A stretch of 61,131 bases of DNA from Nocardia carnea (GCF_029868325.1 NZ_JARWNW010000165.1:1-61131), one strand, 5' to 3'. Counted from the stretch's first letter, positions 28,308 to 36,544 are shown. Notes: generated by a model from the letters alone, not told the origin. Translations and numbers: made by a program.

Positions 28308-29141
28308 TTATCGCCCATGGCGACGGGGTGCCGGGCGGCGGGTTCGCGGCGATGCGGTCTCGGACAACCGGTGGTACAGGGTGAGCCATGCTGGTGGTGG
28401 AACCAGCCCCACCGGTAGGTCGGTCGCGATCCCGGCCGCGGCGCAGGCCCGGTTCACCGCCCGGGCCGGATGCGCCTGCCGGAGTGAGGCGGCAAGTGAA
28501 CCGCCGATTCCCGAGAATCCCAGTTCCACCATTCGCCGGTAATCAGCGCGGGCACCGGCCGGTAACAGCGGGACCGGGCGGCGCACAATGCGCAGTATCG
28601 CGCCGTCGACCCGGGGTACCGGAAAGAATTCCCTGCGGTCGATCCGTTCACCCAGGGCCGGAACCCGATCCGGCCAATGAATTACGGTCGATTTTGTCCA
28701 CCGTCCGTAATCGCCGCTGTATTTCCGGGCGAATTCGTATTGAGTGAGTAGCGTGGCCGAAGTGAGCCGAGGCGCTCCCAGACACCAGCGCAGAATATCC
28801 GTGCTCGCCCCGAACGGGATATTGCCGACGACGGCGAACGGTTGTGCCGGTGGGACGACGAAACGGAAATCCTTGTTCACCACCCTGATTCGGTCGTCGG
28901 TGGCGTACCTTACGGAGAGTCGGCGGGCATATTCCGGATCCTTTTCATAGGCAACCACCAGTCCTGCATATCGAAGGAGGTGGCGGGTGAGCATACCGTC
29001 GCCGGGCCCGATCTCCAGGACGAGTTCGGATCGGCCGATATCGGCGGCCACCACGATGCGGCGGGCGGTGGCGGGTTCGGTCAGGAAATTTTGTGACAGC
29101 CTTTTGCGAGTCGCGGGCATACGGGTACGCGGGCGGGACAT
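28308..29141 (-). CDS. Erm-family 23S rRNA (adenine-N6) methyltransferase
   Basis: 277 residues. Erm enzymes methylate A2058 of 23S rRNA and give macrolide-lincosamide-streptogramin B resistance. Seen: RKRLSQNFLTEPATARRIV at the N-terminus, SAM motif LEIGPGDGMLTRHLL, acidic YEKDPEYARRL, and catalytic motif NIPFGASTDILRW (Erm-type N-I-P-F, not the N-L-P-Y of housekeeping RsmA). The basic C-terminal tail (RTRRPAPRRHGR) is like other actinobacterial Erm. Start ATG at 29139-29141 has GGAGG 4 bases upstream, inside a 12-bp palindrome (TCCTCCGGAGGA, 29145-29156) that could mask it. Preceded by a hairpin-rich leader and a 32-codon frame. Confidence 0.88.
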   Translation of the reverse strand: MSRPRTRMPATRKRLSQNFLTEPATARRIVVAADIGRSELVLEIGPGDGMLTRHLLRYAGLVVAYEKDPEYARRLSVRYATDDRIRVVNKDFRFVVPPAQPFAVVGNIPFGASTDILRWCLGAPRLTSATLLTQYEFARKYSGDYGRWTKSTVIHWPDRVPALGERIDRREFFPVPRVDGAILRIVRRPVPLLPAGARADYRRMVELGFSGIGGSLAASLRQAHPARAVNRACAAAGIATDLPVGLVPPPAWLTLYHRLSETASPRTRRPAPRRHGR

Positions 29142-29209
29142 TGGTCCTCCGGAGGAGTGGGCCGAATCGAGGTGCGCTGATTCGCCCGGACCCATGCCGG
29201 TGCTGTACG

Positions 29210-29294
29210 CGGCGCCGAAGCGCCGGATGATCGCGACGAGATACCGGCCGGGTGGACCGGTATCGATTACGGCCGGGGGTCCCGTGAGCGGGAC
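29210..29294 (-). promoter_or_regulatory. Hairpin series in the erm leader RNA
   Basis: Three perfect stem-loops lie between the leader-peptide stop and erm. In transcript order: GTCCCG/CGGGAC (29279-29294, loop CUCA); GATACCGG/CCGGTATC (29240-29264, 8 bp, loop 9); and CGGCGC-UUCG-GCGCCG (29210-29225, a stable UUCG tetraloop). Such an array, plus the self-complementary ribosome site of erm, is what attenuation-controlled erm genes show. Confidence 0.55.
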
Positions 29295-29306
29295 GACCCG
29301 GCGGCG

Positions 29307-29405
29307 TCAGCGGAGTGCGAGGTGCGCCGGCAGAGTCCGAGCTGCCGTGCGCAGGCGGAGGTAGTACACGCCCGCGCACACTCCGCTGGTGCACAAAGTT
29401 CCCAT
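29307..29405 (-). CDS. Putative erm leader peptide (32 residues) with Arg-Leu-Arg motif
   Basis: Short frame MGTLCTSGVCAGVYYLRLRT, continuing to residue 32 and a TGA at 29307-29309. Residues 17-19 are Arg-Leu-Arg, the R-x-R class of nascent-chain motif known to stall ribosomes in the presence of macrolides (as in the ErmD leader). It ends 165 bases before the erm start, with hairpins in between. The ATG lies 7 bases from a -10-like hexamer, so the mRNA may be leaderless. Not tested; the frame could be chance, but its placement and motif argue for a function. Confidence 0.5.
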   Translation of the reverse strand: MGTLCTSGVCAGVYYLRLRTAARTLPAHLALR

Positions 29406-29412
29406 AGCGCTC

Positions 29413-29451
29413 ACTCTAAGACGGCTCGTGGAGAACCGTCCAACGGTTTTC
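29413..29451 (-). promoter_or_regulatory. Putative erm promoter, possibly WhiB7-dependent
   Basis: Minus-strand -10 TAGAGT (29413-29418) and -35-like TTGGAC (29438-29443) with 19-bp spacing; an A-rich patch GAAAAC (29446-29451) sits 2 bases upstream of the -35. WhiB7-controlled actinobacterial promoters have an AT-rich patch just ahead of the -35. A palindrome AACCGT-N3-ACGGTT (29434-29448) overlaps the -35. Confidence 0.35.
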
Positions 29452-29494
29452 GGGCGGATTCGAAAAGGACTCTGCCATCAGTGCGTCCGCCTGC

Positions 29495-31048
29495 TCATCG
29501 CACTCCCGCGGGTTCGCATCCCGTCGCGTCGCATGGCTGTTCCGGTATCAGTCCGGTGAACTCGGCCTCGAGATCGTTCGCGGGCAGTTCGGCCAACGGT
29601 GTATCGGCGCCCGGGGCGCCGAGCGAGGTCGCGATATCCGGATCTGTTTTCTCCCTGCCGTGTTCCGAATCCTCCACCCGCGGACCGCCTGCGCGGTAGC
29701 TGCGGCTCAGGTAGCGGTAATGCTTGCTGCCGAGGGCGTAACCGGTGAACAGCAGGCCGAGGACACCGAGCAGGACGAACACCAGCGCCATACCGCGGGC
29801 TTCGCCGGTGCCGAACCAGCCGCCGATCCAGCGGGCACCCGACCCGTCGGTCATCAACGGGATGAAGAAGAACTGCGCCAGCGGGCTGATCAGGAATGCG
29901 GTCAGTGGAGAGGCCGCCTGCTCCACACTCTGCGCGAAACCGAACACCCGGCCCTGCCGTTCGTACGGGACGACCTTTTGCAGCACAGTCTGTTCGGCGG
30001 CCTCCGCGAAGGGCATCAGCACCATGAACACTGCCATACCGCCCACCAGCAGCAGCACCGAATCCCGGAGCGGGAACACCAGCATCACCGCCCACAGCGC
30101 CAGGTTGATCAGCAGGATCAACCGCACCGGATTCGACGAGGTGCCGGTTCGGGCCACGAGCAGGCCGCCGGCGATCATCACCGCGCTGAGCGCGCCCCAG
30201 ATGATGCCCCAGGCCTGCACCGACATCATCGACAAGGCGTACGGGTCCATCAGCGCCATCAACCCACCGAATAGAAGGTTGTTCAACGCCGTGAAGGCAA
30301 TCAGCGGGATCATGCCCGGAATTCCGCGGATGATCCGCACCGTCCCGCGCAGGTCGACCCGTTTGGGTTCGCCCGCGGCGGCGGCACGGGACAGCGCGTC
30401 CGGGAGAGTGAGACGTTGCAGGTGCAGGACGGCGCCGGTGAGGACGACGACGGCCATCACCAGCACGCCGAGCATTCCGTTCCAGCCGACCAGCAGCGCA
30501 CTGGCCACCGATGTCGCCAGCTGCGATATCCCGGTGGTCGTGCCGACCAAGCCGTTGGCGCGATCCCGGATACGGGGGTCGAACATGGCGGTGACCACGG
30601 TCGGCAGCGCGATCGTCCGCAGACCACCGGCGATCACGCCGGCCATCACGAGCACGATGAGCACCCACAGGCGGATACCGGCCGGATCGCGCCATGCCTC
30701 GGCCGGAGTGACCAGGTAGAACGCGAGTGCGATCGCATAGACCGCGAGGGACACCAGCGCGGAAGCCTGCATCACCGACTTCTTGCGGTGGTGGTCGACG
30801 ATACTGCCGAACCACACGCCGGTGCCGGCCATCGCGACCAGGAAAATCCCGGCGATCATCCCGGTCGCGAAAACGGAGCGGGTCTCCAGGTAGACGAAGA
30901 ACGTGATACCGAACCAGATCGTGAAGTTGATGAACGATACGAGCAGCACGTTCACCAGCAGCTGAGCGAAAGTCCGGACGGTGGGGTCGGCGAGGTCGAG
31001 GCGGGTGCCGGTCGCGTCGGCAGGTCCATTCGGGGCTTCCATACTCAT
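29495..31048 (-). CDS. MFS efflux transporter (macrolide-efflux type)
   Basis: 517-residue, 12-helix major facilitator of the MFS_3/DHA3 type that includes macrolide exporters (Mef-like). Helix 1-2 region is NFTIWFGITFFVYLETRSV; the motif-A-like loop is VWFGSIVDHHRKKSVM; PYERQGRVFGFAQSVEQ lies before helix 10. A hydrophilic C-terminal tail of about 80 residues is unusual. The next gene downstream is the Erm methylase, about 350 bases on, hinting at macrolides or related drugs as substrates. Two tiny reading frames precede the start; the second overlaps it (ATGA). Confidence 0.82.
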   Translation of the reverse strand: MSMEAPNGPADATGTRLDLADPTVRTFAQLLVNVLLVSFINFTIWFGITFFVYLETRSVFATGMIAGIFLVAMAGTGVWFGSIVDHHRKKSVMQASALVSLAVYAIALAFYLVTPAEAWRDPAGIRLWVLIVLVMAGVIAGGLRTIALPTVVTAMFDPRIRDRANGLVGTTTGISQLATSVASALLVGWNGMLGVLVMAVVVLTGAVLHLQRLTLPDALSRAAAAGEPKRVDLRGTVRIIRGIPGMIPLIAFTALNNLLFGGLMALMDPYALSMMSVQAWGIIWGALSAVMIAGGLLVARTGTSSNPVRLILLINLALWAVMLVFPLRDSVLLLVGGMAVFMVLMPFAEAAEQTVLQKVVPYERQGRVFGFAQSVEQAASPLTAFLISPLAQFFFIPLMTDGSGARWIGGWFGTGEARGMALVFVLLGVLGLLFTGYALGSKHYRYLSRSYRAGGPRVEDSEHGREKTDPDIATSLGAPGADTPLAELPANDLEAEFTGLIPEQPCDATGCEPAGVR

Positions 31049-31068
31049 GAACTCAACAACCTCGACAT
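31045..31068 (-). CDS. Putative 7-residue upstream frame overlapping the MFS start
   Basis: ATG at 31066-31068 reads MSRLLSS and stops at a TGA that overlaps the MFS ATG. No clear ribosome site of its own; it follows the stop of another tiny frame by 4 bases. The overlap would couple its translation to the transporter. Confidence 0.35.
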   Translation of the reverse strand: MSRLLSS

Positions 31069-31072
31069 TGGT

Positions 31073-31099
31073 TTAGGTCAAGTGGCGACCGGTGGACAT
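31073..31099 (-). CDS. Putative 8-residue upstream frame before the MFS gene
   Basis: ATG at 31097-31099 reads MSTGRHLT then TAA. It is preceded by AAGGTGG with a 4-base gap, a better ribosome site than that of the transporter itself. May be the first element of a translational-coupling or attenuation relay. Confidence 0.4.
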   Translation of the reverse strand: MSTGRHLT

Positions 31100-31481
31100 A
31101 TCACCACCTTGGACCGCCGCCGCGCCCGAAACTCATCGCAACCGCCGTCGCGTGCAGTCGCACGGCAACCCGGCCGGGGTTTTCCCGGCAACCGCGACCG
31201 CCGGCGCCGACGGGGTGATCGGCCGTTGAACGACAGCGCGCTCAGCCGGATCCCGGTCCGCAATACCTGGTCCCGGGCGGCCGGGCCGACTGCCGAATCC
31301 GCTGCCGATCCCGACCGCGACAGCGGTCCTGTCGTCGGCGAAACCGGTGCCGGTGCCGGACTGCCGTGCACGGAACGGCCGGCAACACATCTGGCGGCGT
31401 ATCCATGGTGGTCGCAGTATCGTCGCCGGAACCCGGCCGCGTGTTCAACTGGTTTTCAGGCCGCAACGCCCCCGTGCATCC
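31100..31481. other. Gene-free gap upstream of the MFS gene
   Basis: About 380 bases between the Sel1-repeat gene and the MFS leader, both on minus. Several frames are open by chance, but none has a ribosome site or recognisable protein. It should contain the MFS promoter; no strong -10/-35 pair was identified. Confidence 0.4.
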
Positions 31482-33962
31482 TCAGCGCATGCCGGTGAGT
31501 GTTTCGCCGGCAGCCGGACGGCGGGTCGCGGTGGCGATCACCTCTTCGGCCACTGCCTGAGTACGCCACATATGAGCCTCCGCGACGGCGCCGCGCTGTT
31601 CCAGGAGTACCGCGAGTTCGGCCATGGCGGGGATCATCCGCCGACCGGCCGCAGCCCGCCACCACCGCTCCGCGGCGCGCGGATCGTTCCGATGCAGCGA
31701 CAGCGCGCCGAGGTCGAAGATGGCTGCGAGATGCCCGGCCCGCGCGGCGCGGGTCCACAGGAGATGCGCCCGGTCGTCGTCACCCTGGGCGTGTGCCACC
31801 GCGCCGAGCGAATGGAGGCGAGCCGGGTCGATCTCGTCGTCGGTATACGGCTGGTCAGCGGGTGGAACCGGCGCGAGTGAATCGTCGGCGAGGGTGTCGA
31901 CGAGCGAGTGATCGTCGCGCACTGCGATTTCCGTGACCGCTTCGTCGCCGGAGAGCAGCGGTGTGCAGTACAGGGAGGTGTTCGCGGTGGAATCGGTTGT
32001 TGCCTGCCGGGGCGGCTCGGGGCCGTAGTCGGTGAATCCGGCATCGCGGATAATCGGGACGAGGCCTGTCAGTTCCGGGTTCTCGGCCCATCCGCGCCGC
32101 CCGGCGTCCGGATGAGGATCCGCGTCGGCCGAGAAGTGGTGGCCCGCCGCTGTTCCGGTGAGCGGGTCGTCGTACCCGGTGAAGTCGTCGACCAGCGCGC
32201 GGTGCGGCGCGGTGGCCTCCATGTCACCGATGTGATCCGGTTCGTCCGCGTATGTTGGGGCGGCCAGTTGGATATCGGCGAAACTGCAGGGGTATCCCTG
32301 TATCTCGGCATCGTCCTCCGCGGATTCGGTCAGGGAATCCGTGGCGCCGGCTGCCCACGCAGTTTCGCCGACAACGGATTCGGCCGGCGAATCGGGTGCG
32401 GGGGGTGTCGTCACCCAGTCCGCTTCGATGTGGGCCCCCGGGGAACGGCGGGCCGCCTCAGCGGTCTGGACTGTCGGTGTGACCGAGTGGTTGCTGTCCG
32501 GGGGTGCCGTCGGTGAGTCCGGGGTTCCCGGTGTGGCCGCGGAGTTGCGGGTTGTGGTCGCTGTCAGGGCGTTGCGCGGCATAGGTGCGGACGTGAAGTC
32601 GCCTGTAGTGGGCGTCGACACCGCGGGTGCGGCCGGAGGGCTGGTTATAGCGGGAGCCGAGACAGCCGGTACGGCCGGCAGGCCGAATGTGGTGTGCTCC
32701 GGCGCGGTGGGTGTGGGCAGTGGATCGATTGTGGTGTGTTTCGGCGCGGTGAGTTCGGGCAGAGCGCCGCCTGTGTTGTGCGCTGCTGTGGTGAGTGCAG
32801 GCAGAACGCCGAATGTGGTGTGGGTCGGCGCGGTGGGTGTGGGCAGCGGGTCGGTTGAGATGTGCGCCGAGACGGTGGGTGTGGCTGGAGGGGCGGTTGC
32901 GCTGGGCGTCGACACAGCGGGCATCGACATTGTGGGCGTCGACGTTGTGGTTTCGGCTTCGGAATCTGCTGCGGTGGGCTCGGGCTCGTGGACGACCGGT
33001 GCCGGCACGGACTCGGGTGTGGTGGATTCCGTCGCGGAGTCGTCGGTGACTGCTGCCGCGGCGGAGTCGTCCACGGCAGGCGTCGTCAAGGGTTCGACCG
33101 CAGTCGGCTCTATCGGGGATTCGCCGGCAGCCGGCGACGTCGCCGAGTCGTCCGAGGCAGGTTCGTAATGCGCTGCCCACGGGTCGTGGTCGAGATCGTC
33201 GGAGTCGGGATCATCGGGTTCCACCCAGTGGTGCCGGTTTCTCCGGCGTTCCGGGGGCGTGGCCGTGGAGACGGTGGGGATGGCACCGGACATGAACAGG
33301 TGCGGGTGGGGATCCAGCGGAGTGCTGCGCACCTCGATCACCAGATCGGCGAAATGGGGTGGACCTTCGCCCATACTGCACCACAGGACGGTACGGCCCG
33401 TTTCCGTGCGCTCGACGACGATTCCGTAGTTACCCGACCACGATTGGGGCTCCCCCGCGGCGTTCGACCACACCGGAGTGAGCGCGAACAGGGCGTCCGG
33501 CGAGTCCGCGGCCAGGTCGAAGGTGATACCGCGTTCCAGTGCGTCGCGCCAGATATCGACTCCGGCCAGGTGGCGGTCGTCGAGATCGATATATCCGTCG
33601 ATCACCGACAGGCCGATACCGACGGCGGCCAATCCGGCCGGCGGTGTCGCGGAGAGCAGGGTCATGGTCAGTGCCGATGCCGGAGTCGGCAACTGTTCGC
33701 TGTACATGGGATATACCGTGGCGCCGTCGAGGTCGATCGGATCGGCGCTGCGATAGCGCGCGGCGAGCGTGCGGCGCTGCGGTGCCGGTTCCGCGCTGTG
33801 ACGTGGCCCGGGAGCGGGCCGTGCGGCGCCCGTCAGCAACGGTGTGGCATCGCGATATCCGCCGCGTAGATACCTGGGCAGCTGACCGGCTCCCGATACC
33901 GGTGCGGACCTATCGGCCTGCGATGGAACGAATCCGATACCCGGCGATCCCGGATCGTGCAT
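31482..33962 (-). CDS. Thr/Pro-rich protein with C-terminal Sel1-like repeats
   Basis: About 826 residues, not recognised as a named family. The first 240 residues form a folded-looking unknown domain (YPMYSEQLPTPASALTMTLL ... VVERTETGRTVLWCSMGEGP). Residues about 250-520 are low-complexity Thr/Pro/Ala/Ser, with imperfect repeats of the type PLPTPTAPTHTTFG / PLPTPTAPEHTTFG. An acidic segment follows, then two to three Sel1/TPR-like helical repeats (AHLLWTRAARAGHLAAIFDL; AERWWRAAAGRRMIPAMAEL). No signal peptide. ATG at 33960-33962 has GGCGGGG about 8 bases upstream; GTG at 33996-33998 would add 12 residues. It directly follows the kinase gene and may be its partner or substrate, the Thr-rich region being a natural phosphorylation target. 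Confidence 0.7.
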   Translation of the reverse strand: MHDPGSPGIGFVPSQADRSAPVSGAGQLPRYLRGGYRDATPLLTGAARPAPGPRHSAEPAPQRRTLAARYRSADPIDLDGATVYPMYSEQLPTPASALTMTLLSATPPAGLAAVGIGLSVIDGYIDLDDRHLAGVDIWRDALERGITFDLAADSPDALFALTPVWSNAAGEPQSWSGNYGIVVERTETGRTVLWCSMGEGPPHFADLVIEVRSTPLDPHPHLFMSGAIPTVSTATPPERRRNRHHWVEPDDPDSDDLDHDPWAAHYEPASDDSATSPAAGESPIEPTAVEPLTTPAVDDSAAAAVTDDSATESTTPESVPAPVVHEPEPTAADSEAETTTSTPTMSMPAVSTPSATAPPATPTVSAHISTDPLPTPTAPTHTTFGVLPALTTAAHNTGGALPELTAPKHTTIDPLPTPTAPEHTTFGLPAVPAVSAPAITSPPAAPAVSTPTTGDFTSAPMPRNALTATTTRNSAATPGTPDSPTAPPDSNHSVTPTVQTAEAARRSPGAHIEADWVTTPPAPDSPAESVVGETAWAAGATDSLTESAEDDAEIQGYPCSFADIQLAAPTYADEPDHIGDMEATAPHRALVDDFTGYDDPLTGTAAGHHFSADADPHPDAGRRGWAENPELTGLVPIIRDAGFTDYGPEPPRQATTDSTANTSLYCTPLLSGDEAVTEIAVRDDHSLVDTLADDSLAPVPPADQPYTDDEIDPARLHSLGAVAHAQGDDDRAHLLWTRAARAGHLAAIFDLGALSLHRNDPRAAERWWRAAAGRRMIPAMAELAVLLEQRGAVAEAHMWRTQAVAEEVIATATRRPAAGETLTGMR

Positions 33963-34016
33963 ATCCTGTGCCCCGCCTTTCCCACCGCTTCGATTCACCC
34001 CGCAGCAATGCAGTGG

Positions 34017-36455
34017 CTATACCGTACTCGCCGAATCCGCGGCGTGTGGGGCGATTCCGTGGGCGACTACACGTTCGAGTGCGGCGATATCGCGTTCGAG
34101 CGTCCGGAACAGCAGATACGCCCCCGCGAAAGCGAGTGCGCTGCCCAGTGACAGCACCCGCAATGCCGGCCGCACCTCAGCGATATCGGCGGCCGGCAGG
34201 AATGTTGCACCGGCCGCACCGAGTAGCGGGACCGCCGCGGCGAGCAGCAGGAAATAGGTACTGCGCCGATCCAGTGCGCGCAACTGTTCCAGATCGCTGC
34301 CGAACGCACCACCCAGCGGCAGGAACGCCGGATACAGTGAGCGCACCGCATAGGTGCCGACCAGGAAATACGGATACGCCATGGCCATCGCGCCACAGAT
34401 GATCTGGGTCCCGAAGAAATGCGCCGAGGCCGCCGCCCCCAGCGTGCTACCGGACGCCTGCACCGTGACAGGGACGGCGATTCCGGTGATCGCCCAGAGC
34501 AGGAAACAGGCCAGCACGGTACGACTGCTCAGCAACAGGGTGTCGCGTCGGGCCCGGGCCAGCGCGGCGTTGTCGTAACTGCGGCCGGCCCGCCCGCCTC
34601 CGCCGCGGTGGAGGCCACGCAGTACCGAACCCAGATGCGCGGTGAGCACGGTGGTGACGAGGAAACCGGTCAGGAATGCGAGACCGTAGGTGATCGGCGC
34701 GACCCGCTGGAAGATGTCGTGCGCCCCGGCGTCCAGGTCGTCGATGATGAGAACTCGATTGTGATAGTAGCTGTACCAGATGGCGAGCGCGTTCGGTACG
34801 GCGATGGACAGGAACATGATCGGGTGCAGCAGGGCGCGGGCACGGCGACGCAGGCTGCCCCGCGGTGGGTCCACCAGATCTCGTGCGCGGGGGTCCAGGC
34901 AGATCTGGAGTTGGCGTGCCATATCGGCTCCGTGGGACCAGCGCTGGGCCGGATCCGGATCGAGGGCTCGCACCAGCGTGCGGCGCAAGGCGACGGGACA
35001 ATCCGGCGGGAGGTCGGAGTAAGGAAGGGCCCGGGCGCCGCGTCGGCGCAGCGAGAGCATGGCTTCGAGGGTTGTCCGGTCTCCGGGGGCCGGCTGCCGG
35101 GGCGATTCGGCGGGCGCGGAGCCCGCCGGTTCGGGTGGTGGTCCGGCGGTGGCGGCCGGATCCGGCGACGGCGGGACGGGTCTCGCCGCGGCATCGCCGG
35201 CGGTGGTTTCCGGGTGGCCTGTGGCGGGATCGGTGGCAGTGGCGGTGTCATCGAACGGCCGGCGTCCGGTGAGTAGCTCCCACAGCACGACCGCGAGTGC
35301 GTAGAGATCGCTGCGGGTGTCCAGATCGGCGGCGGTGCCCGGTAGATCGGGGTGGATGACGGCGAGTTGTTCGGGCGACATGTAGGCCAGCGATCCGCCG
35401 AAATACGCCACGGGGCTCGACCCCGCCACATTCGCCCCGAAACTGATGTTGAAGTCGGCGAGCTTCGGTATCCCTTCGGCGGTGAGCAGGACGTTGGCCG
35501 GTTTGACGTCGCGATGCAAGACCCCGGCCCGGTCCGCGTGATCCAGGGCCCGGGCCAGCCGGGTGCCCACCCATGCCACGGTCTCGGGCCAGGTCAGCGA
35601 TGAGATCTCGGTGCGGGCAGCCGATTCGGCCGGGCGGATCTCGCCTTTGTCGTCGAGGACGTCGTCGATCGCGTCGAGCAGTAGCGCACCGCTGCGGTCG
35701 GCCGGCGGGGTGTCGCGGACTCTGCCGAGCACGGTCAGCAGGGTCCCGCCGGGGATGTACTGCATGTACAGCAGTCGCAGCCGTGGTCTGGGCAGGATAT
35801 GCCGGTCGAAGACCCGCACGATGTAGTCGTGGTCGAGCTGGGCGAGCGTCTGCGGTTCGGTGCCGGAGTCGGCGGAGATCTTCAGCGCGACCAGCCGCTG
35901 CATGGTGCGCTGCCGGGCCAGGAAGACCCGAGCGAAGGCGCCGCGGCCGAGCAGAGTGAGCAGATCGAAATCGTCGATGCGGCTACCTGCCTCGATATCG
36001 TCCACGGTCGCCGGCTTTTCGCCGGTGGTGCTCCCGAACTGTGTACTCCGGTACTCGCCGGTGGCCAGGAGTTCGGACAGCTCCGCGGCCTGATCCGGGT
36101 ACTCGGCCGTGTATTCGTCGGGGTCGACCGGCAGGCCGGCGCGGCGCCGCTGGTGGTATTCCTCGTAGACGAGGTCCGGGGGCAGCGGCCGATCACCCAG
36201 TTCCGGGATCTCGGCCACATAATCGGCGAGGCGTTTGTCCTGCCCGGTGTATCGCGGGCGGTGAACGAGGTCGATCTTGATCAGCTCGATGAGTGCCACC
36301 CGCCGGAGGGCGGTGGACTCGGGTAGGTACCGGGAGAGATCAGGAGGTGGGGGCGAATCCTGCCACGCCGCGGTGAATCGGCGCAGGGTTTCCGCGAGCT
36401 GATCGCCGTGCAATCGCCCGAGGGTGTCCGCGCGTGGTGTGGCGGGTTGCCCCAT
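34017..36455 (-). CDS. Membrane Ser/Thr protein kinase with unusual N-terminus
   Basis: 812 residues. Residues 1-160: helical domain with LADYVAEIPELGDRPLPPDL and VDPDEYTAEYPDQAAEL, a pattern I associate with planctomycete-type kinases rather than actinobacterial PknA/B. Residues about 163-500: kinase domain with G-loop LLGRGAFARVFLA, Lys192 (VALK), HRDVKPANVLL (Asp316), YMSPEQL and a Pro-rich insertion at about 400-460. The metal-binding DFG is DFN (334-336): the Asp is kept and the Gly replaced. Residues about 530-790 hold around six hydrophobic helices, giving a multi-pass membrane anchor instead of the usual single helix and PASTA domains. Ends 54 bases before the Sel1-repeat gene, probably one transcript. 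Confidence 0.85.
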   Translation of the reverse strand: MGQPATPRADTLGRLHGDQLAETLRRFTAAWQDSPPPPDLSRYLPESTALRRVALIELIKIDLVHRPRYTGQDKRLADYVAEIPELGDRPLPPDLVYEEYHQRRRAGLPVDPDEYTAEYPDQAAELSELLATGEYRSTQFGSTTGEKPATVDDIEAGSRIDDFDLLTLLGRGAFARVFLARQRTMQRLVALKISADSGTEPQTLAQLDHDYIVRVFDRHILPRPRLRLLYMQYIPGGTLLTVLGRVRDTPPADRSGALLLDAIDDVLDDKGEIRPAESAARTEISSLTWPETVAWVGTRLARALDHADRAGVLHRDVKPANVLLTAEGIPKLADFNISFGANVAGSSPVAYFGGSLAYMSPEQLAVIHPDLPGTAADLDTRSDLYALAVVLWELLTGRRPFDDTATATDPATGHPETTAGDAAARPVPPSPDPAATAGPPPEPAGSAPAESPRQPAPGDRTTLEAMLSLRRRGARALPYSDLPPDCPVALRRTLVRALDPDPAQRWSHGADMARQLQICLDPRARDLVDPPRGSLRRRARALLHPIMFLSIAVPNALAIWYSYYHNRVLIIDDLDAGAHDIFQRVAPITYGLAFLTGFLVTTVLTAHLGSVLRGLHRGGGGRAGRSYDNAALARARRDTLLLSSRTVLACFLLWAITGIAVPVTVQASGSTLGAAASAHFFGTQIICGAMAMAYPYFLVGTYAVRSLYPAFLPLGGAFGSDLEQLRALDRRSTYFLLLAAAVPLLGAAGATFLPAADIAEVRPALRVLSLGSALAFAGAYLLFRTLERDIAALERVVAHGIAPHAADSASTV

Positions 36456-36517
36456 CTGCGCATGGTAACGCCGGGCGGGGACGGAAACAGGTGGATCACC
36501 GAGGACGAACGCCCCAA

Positions 36518-36544
36518 GTATCTGTTACTAGCGGTTACAGATAC
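36518..36544. repeat. AT-rich inverted repeat upstream of the kinase gene
   Basis: GTATCTGT and ACAGATAC are exact 8-bp inverted copies separated by 11 bases, 63-89 bases before the kinase start. The low GC of this stretch in an otherwise GC-rich region, and its dyad symmetry, suggest an operator at the kinase/Sel1 promoter. Confidence 0.4.

Noticed and set aside
28308..29141. Housekeeping RsmA/KsgA 16S rRNA dimethyltransferase
   Set aside because: The catalytic motif is NIPFGAS rather than NLPYxIxT, the N-terminus and basic tail match actinobacterial Erm proteins, and the gene has an attenuator-like leader.
31078..31371. 97-residue minus-strand frame ahead of the MFS gene
   Set aside because: No ribosome site, Arg/Pro-rich composition typical of chance frames in GC-rich DNA, and no recognisable protein.
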